Shown: positions 13,478-13,687 of the stretch, piece by piece
Numbering within the stretch: position 1 is the first letter of the stretch
Layout: each line of letters starts with the position of its first letter
Origin: Candidatus Margulisiibacteriota bacterium
Lineage (GTDB): Bacteria > Margulisbacteria > WOR-1 > O2-12-FULL-45-9
Reading direction: 5' to 3'
Length of the DNA: 13,687 nucleotides
Assembly: GCA_028714935.1 (NCBI GenBank)
Contig: JAQTLJ010000009.1
Span: forward strand, 1,604 to 15,290
Made by a program: the position numbers and the translations under genes
The notes under the pieces: generated by a model
Seen by the model: the letters and a program-made list of their open reading frames with translations, nothing else
Told to the model about the DNA's origin: nothing
Databases searched by the model: none

Positions 13478-13687
13478 GCCTCACTCTTTCCCGCCGGTGG
13501 CTTAGCAGCTGACAGTCTTCTGATCATCAGAAGATTTCCCTTCTTGCCAGGTGTCGCCCCTTTCAACATAATCAAATTTTTATCCGCATCAATGTTGACG
13601 ACTTTTAAATTTTTAACTGTTATCATCTCATTGCCCATTCTGCCCGGCATTCCGCGCCCCTTGTAAACCCTCCCAGGCGTAGTGCCG
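13474..13687 (-). CDS. rplC: 50S ribosomal protein L3, 3' end only
   Basis: The last 70 codons of L3 are present; the 5' part runs off the right edge. L3 is one of the two assembly-initiator proteins of the 50S subunit and approaches the peptidyl transferase centre. The visible part shows T-P-G-R-V-Y-K-G-R-G-M-P-G-R-M-G-N-E, then the V-K-N-L-K-V-V stretch, and L-K-G-A-T-P-G-K-K-G-N-L-L near the end. This is the standard C-terminal part of bacterial L3, with a short Pro- and Lys-containing tail. The stop TGA overlaps the rplD ATG as ATGA. Its upstream neighbour is probably rpsJ (S10), not visible here. Confidence 0.96.
   Translation of the reverse strand, partial: GTTPGRVYKGRGMPGRMGNEMITVKNLKVVNIDADKNLIMLKGATPGKKGNLLMIRRLSAAKPPAGKSEA

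Noticed and set aside
1..13687. Mobile elements, CRISPR arrays, tRNAs or a novel accessory system
   Set aside because: Essentially every base is covered by conserved housekeeping genes, and I saw no repeats, inverted ends or unassigned genes of meaningful size.

Overview
The window is one unbroken stretch of the bacterial S10-spc-alpha ribosomal protein supercluster. Every gene lies on the minus strand, so it reads from right (13687) to left (1). In transcription order it holds rplC (L3, 3' end only), rplD, rplW, rplB, rpsS, rplV, rpsC, rplP, rpmC, rpsQ (S10-type block); rplN, rplX, rplE, rpsN, rpsH, rplF, rplR, rpsE, rplO, secY, adk, map (spc-type block); and infA, rpmJ, rpsM, rpsK, rpsD, rpoA, rplQ (alpha-type block). 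The first codons of one more gene start at the left edge. That is 28 complete genes plus two fragments.

Packing is extreme. No spacer between genes exceeds 26 bases, and many neighbours overlap through ATGA, TTGA, TAATG or TAGTG junctions. I see no internal promoter, terminator, tRNA, repeat, CRISPR array or mobile element. The genes cooperate in making ribosomes, exporting proteins (SecY), recycling adenylates (Adk), removing N-terminal methionine (Map), starting translation (IF1) and transcribing (RpoA). The arrangement implies one long transcript with extensive translational coupling.

The organism is a bacterium, shown by bacterial-type RpoA with an alpha CTD, IF1, bacterial SecY and bacterial ribosomal protein forms. 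Composition looks moderate in GC by eye. rpmD (L30) is absent from its usual place between rpsE and rplO. S4, S14 and L36 are the zinc-binding forms, and L24 carries a C-terminal Cys4 pattern. These traits fit several little-cultured bacterial phyla. A WOR-1/Margulisbacteria-like lineage is a guess, not a call.

The one striking feature is in rpsC (S3). Its frame carries a UGA at codon 74, exactly where the family has the conserved glycine just before the KH-domain GXXG loop. The frame is otherwise intact, and E. coli residue numbering is kept on both sides. Ten other genes here end in UGA, so a genome-wide UGA-to-glycine code is unlikely. A sequencing or assembly error, or a real GGA-to-TGA mutation, is the leading explanation. 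Localized readthrough is a more exciting but less likely option. Otherwise this is an ordinary, highly conserved housekeeping region, and I find no new biological system in it.
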